Source: Catenulispora sp. MAP5-51 (GTDB lineage Bacteria; Actinomycetota; Actinomycetes; Streptomycetales; Catenulisporaceae). Taken from it: a stretch of 64,000 nucleotides of DNA. Under the pieces are notes generated by a model that saw only the letters and a list, made by a program, of their open reading frames with translations, made no database searches and was not told the origin of the DNA. Location of the stretch: positions 222,489-286,488 of the forward strand of contig NZ_JBGCCH010000011.1 in assembly GCF_041261205.1 (NCBI RefSeq), given 5' to 3'. Of this stretch, positions 63,511 to 64,000 are shown piece by piece. The stretch's first letter is position 1, and each line of letters begins with the position of its first letter. A program made the translations under genes and the position numbers.

Positions 63511-64000
63511 CGCCCGTGCTGGTTGACGTCCACATAAGGTTCAACGCGCGGGGACGCGGGCTTTGTGACAGCTTCGCGAGAGGAATTTTTGGCGCTCCTG
63601 ACCTCTGTGTGGGTGAGTTCCTCGTGTGGGTGTGGCTGGGGTGGGTGGCTTACAGGCGTTTCTTGACGGCTTCGCGCATGGTTTACGGGATCCACTGGTG
63701 GCGCGGGTCGGGGGTGGCGCTGGTTTCGCGGGGCGGTGGTGGTGTGGGCAGGTGGTCGGGTCTACTGCGACAGTCAAGGACAACTGCGAAGGCGAAGGCG
63801 AACTGCGAAAATCAAGGTCAAGGGCTAAAGGCGCCTCCGGCGGCGCCTACGCGGCGAGCGGCCTCGGCTCCGGGGATGGGGGCCGCGCTGGCTGCCGCCG
63901 GACGCTGCTTGTGGTCGCCTTCGTCCCGGATTCCCCGTCGCATCGTCGCCTAACGGAAGCAGACCGGTCCGGTGGTATCAAGTCGGATCGCCCAGCTGGT
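63511..64000. other. 490 bp without a supported gene
   Basis: Upstream of the sigma-factor gene. Possible reading frames here have Arg/Pro/His-rich shadow composition and no ribosome-binding site. The stretch at 63765-63828 is repetitive (ACTGCGAA, TCAAGG and GGCGAA recurring), and a hairpin follows it at 63829. Confidence 0.6.
63829..63848. terminator. Small hairpin in the right-end intergenic region
   Basis: AGGCGCC and GGCGCCT arms surround a 6-base loop. It may be a terminator for a gene beyond the right edge or a dispersed repeat. Confidence 0.4.

Noticed and set aside
63541..63783. Minus-strand ORF in the right-end intergenic region
   Set aside because: Pro/Arg/Lys/His-rich low-complexity translation with no ribosome-binding site or recognisable motif.

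Overview
The window is very GC-rich DNA from an actinomycete-type actinobacterium (Actinomycetota, Streptomyces/Catenulispora-like; genus not determinable from sequence alone). The lineage call rests on codon bias, frequent GTG starts, a canonical two-domain geosmin synthase, a SARP/AfsR regulator with NB-ARC and TPR regions, an XRE-DUF5753 regulator, a DUF574-type SAM methyltransferase and F420-type split-barrel oxidoreductases. No rRNA, tRNA, CRISPR array, integrase or transposase was seen.

Layout. 1-5.5 kb: acetyl-phosphate module, with pta-ackA (minus; ackA cut by the window edge) divergent from phosphoketolase xfp. 5.5-6.2 kb: two damaged-looking, oppositely oriented gene pieces. 6.3-8.5 kb: geosmin synthase. 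8.5-13.9 kb: SGNH hydrolase, a secreted protein, a GNAT, and an operon-like run (split-barrel oxidoreductase, winged-helix AlkZ-like protein, lipoprotein). 14.0-18.7 kb: two overlapping c-di-GMP genes (membrane/GAF/PAS/GGDEF/EAL, then a membrane GGEEF cyclase with an I-site). 18.7-32.5 kb: mixed metabolic and regulatory genes, including a VOC gene that has lost most of its first domain, a penicillin acylase, cupins, a methyltransferase, an XRE regulator, a FAD amine oxidoreductase, a reductase-NTF2 fusion behind a LysR gene, and an AlaX/XRE-cupin operon whose start codon lies inside a 29-bp palindrome. 32.7-37.2 kb: a secreted NlpC/P60-like protein with a seven-repeat propeller, a three-gene secretion/lipoprotein operon, and a divergent TrmB/LuxR-type regulator. 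37.3-44.8 kb: small membrane proteins, an alcohol dehydrogenase/TetR pair, an SDR, DoxX, and a LysR/aromatic-acid decarboxylase pair. 44.8-48.7 kb: a SLOG-fold protein facing two membrane proteins, one of them a SLATT/RipA-like 2TM protein: a candidate nucleotide-signal effector locus. 48.9-50.7 kb: a Tat-exported DUF4185 protein and a SnoaL-like protein. 50.7-57.6 kb: the most notable region, a SARP regulator divergent from a compact five-gene operon encoding an 8-cysteine peptide with a short leader, MauE- and MauD-like redox proteins, an ABC exporter and an S26 signal peptidase, ended by a strong hairpin. 57.6-63.5 kb: a secreted lamin-tail nuclease, an HNH-motif lipoprotein, an orphan SecY, and a SigE-type sigma factor with a probable membrane partner.

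How genes work together: phosphoketolase makes acetyl-phosphate for Pta/AckA. The SARP gene probably controls the adjacent peptide operon, in which MauE/MauD would handle disulfides while the ABC protein and S26 peptidase export and trim the peptide. The divergent regulator/enzyme pairs (TetR/ADH, LysR/decarboxylase) and the AlaX/XRE operon each carry visible symmetric or repeated DNA in the control region. Short intergenic tandem repeats (14-19 bp units) recur at five or more gene ends or leaders and are a characteristic of this window.
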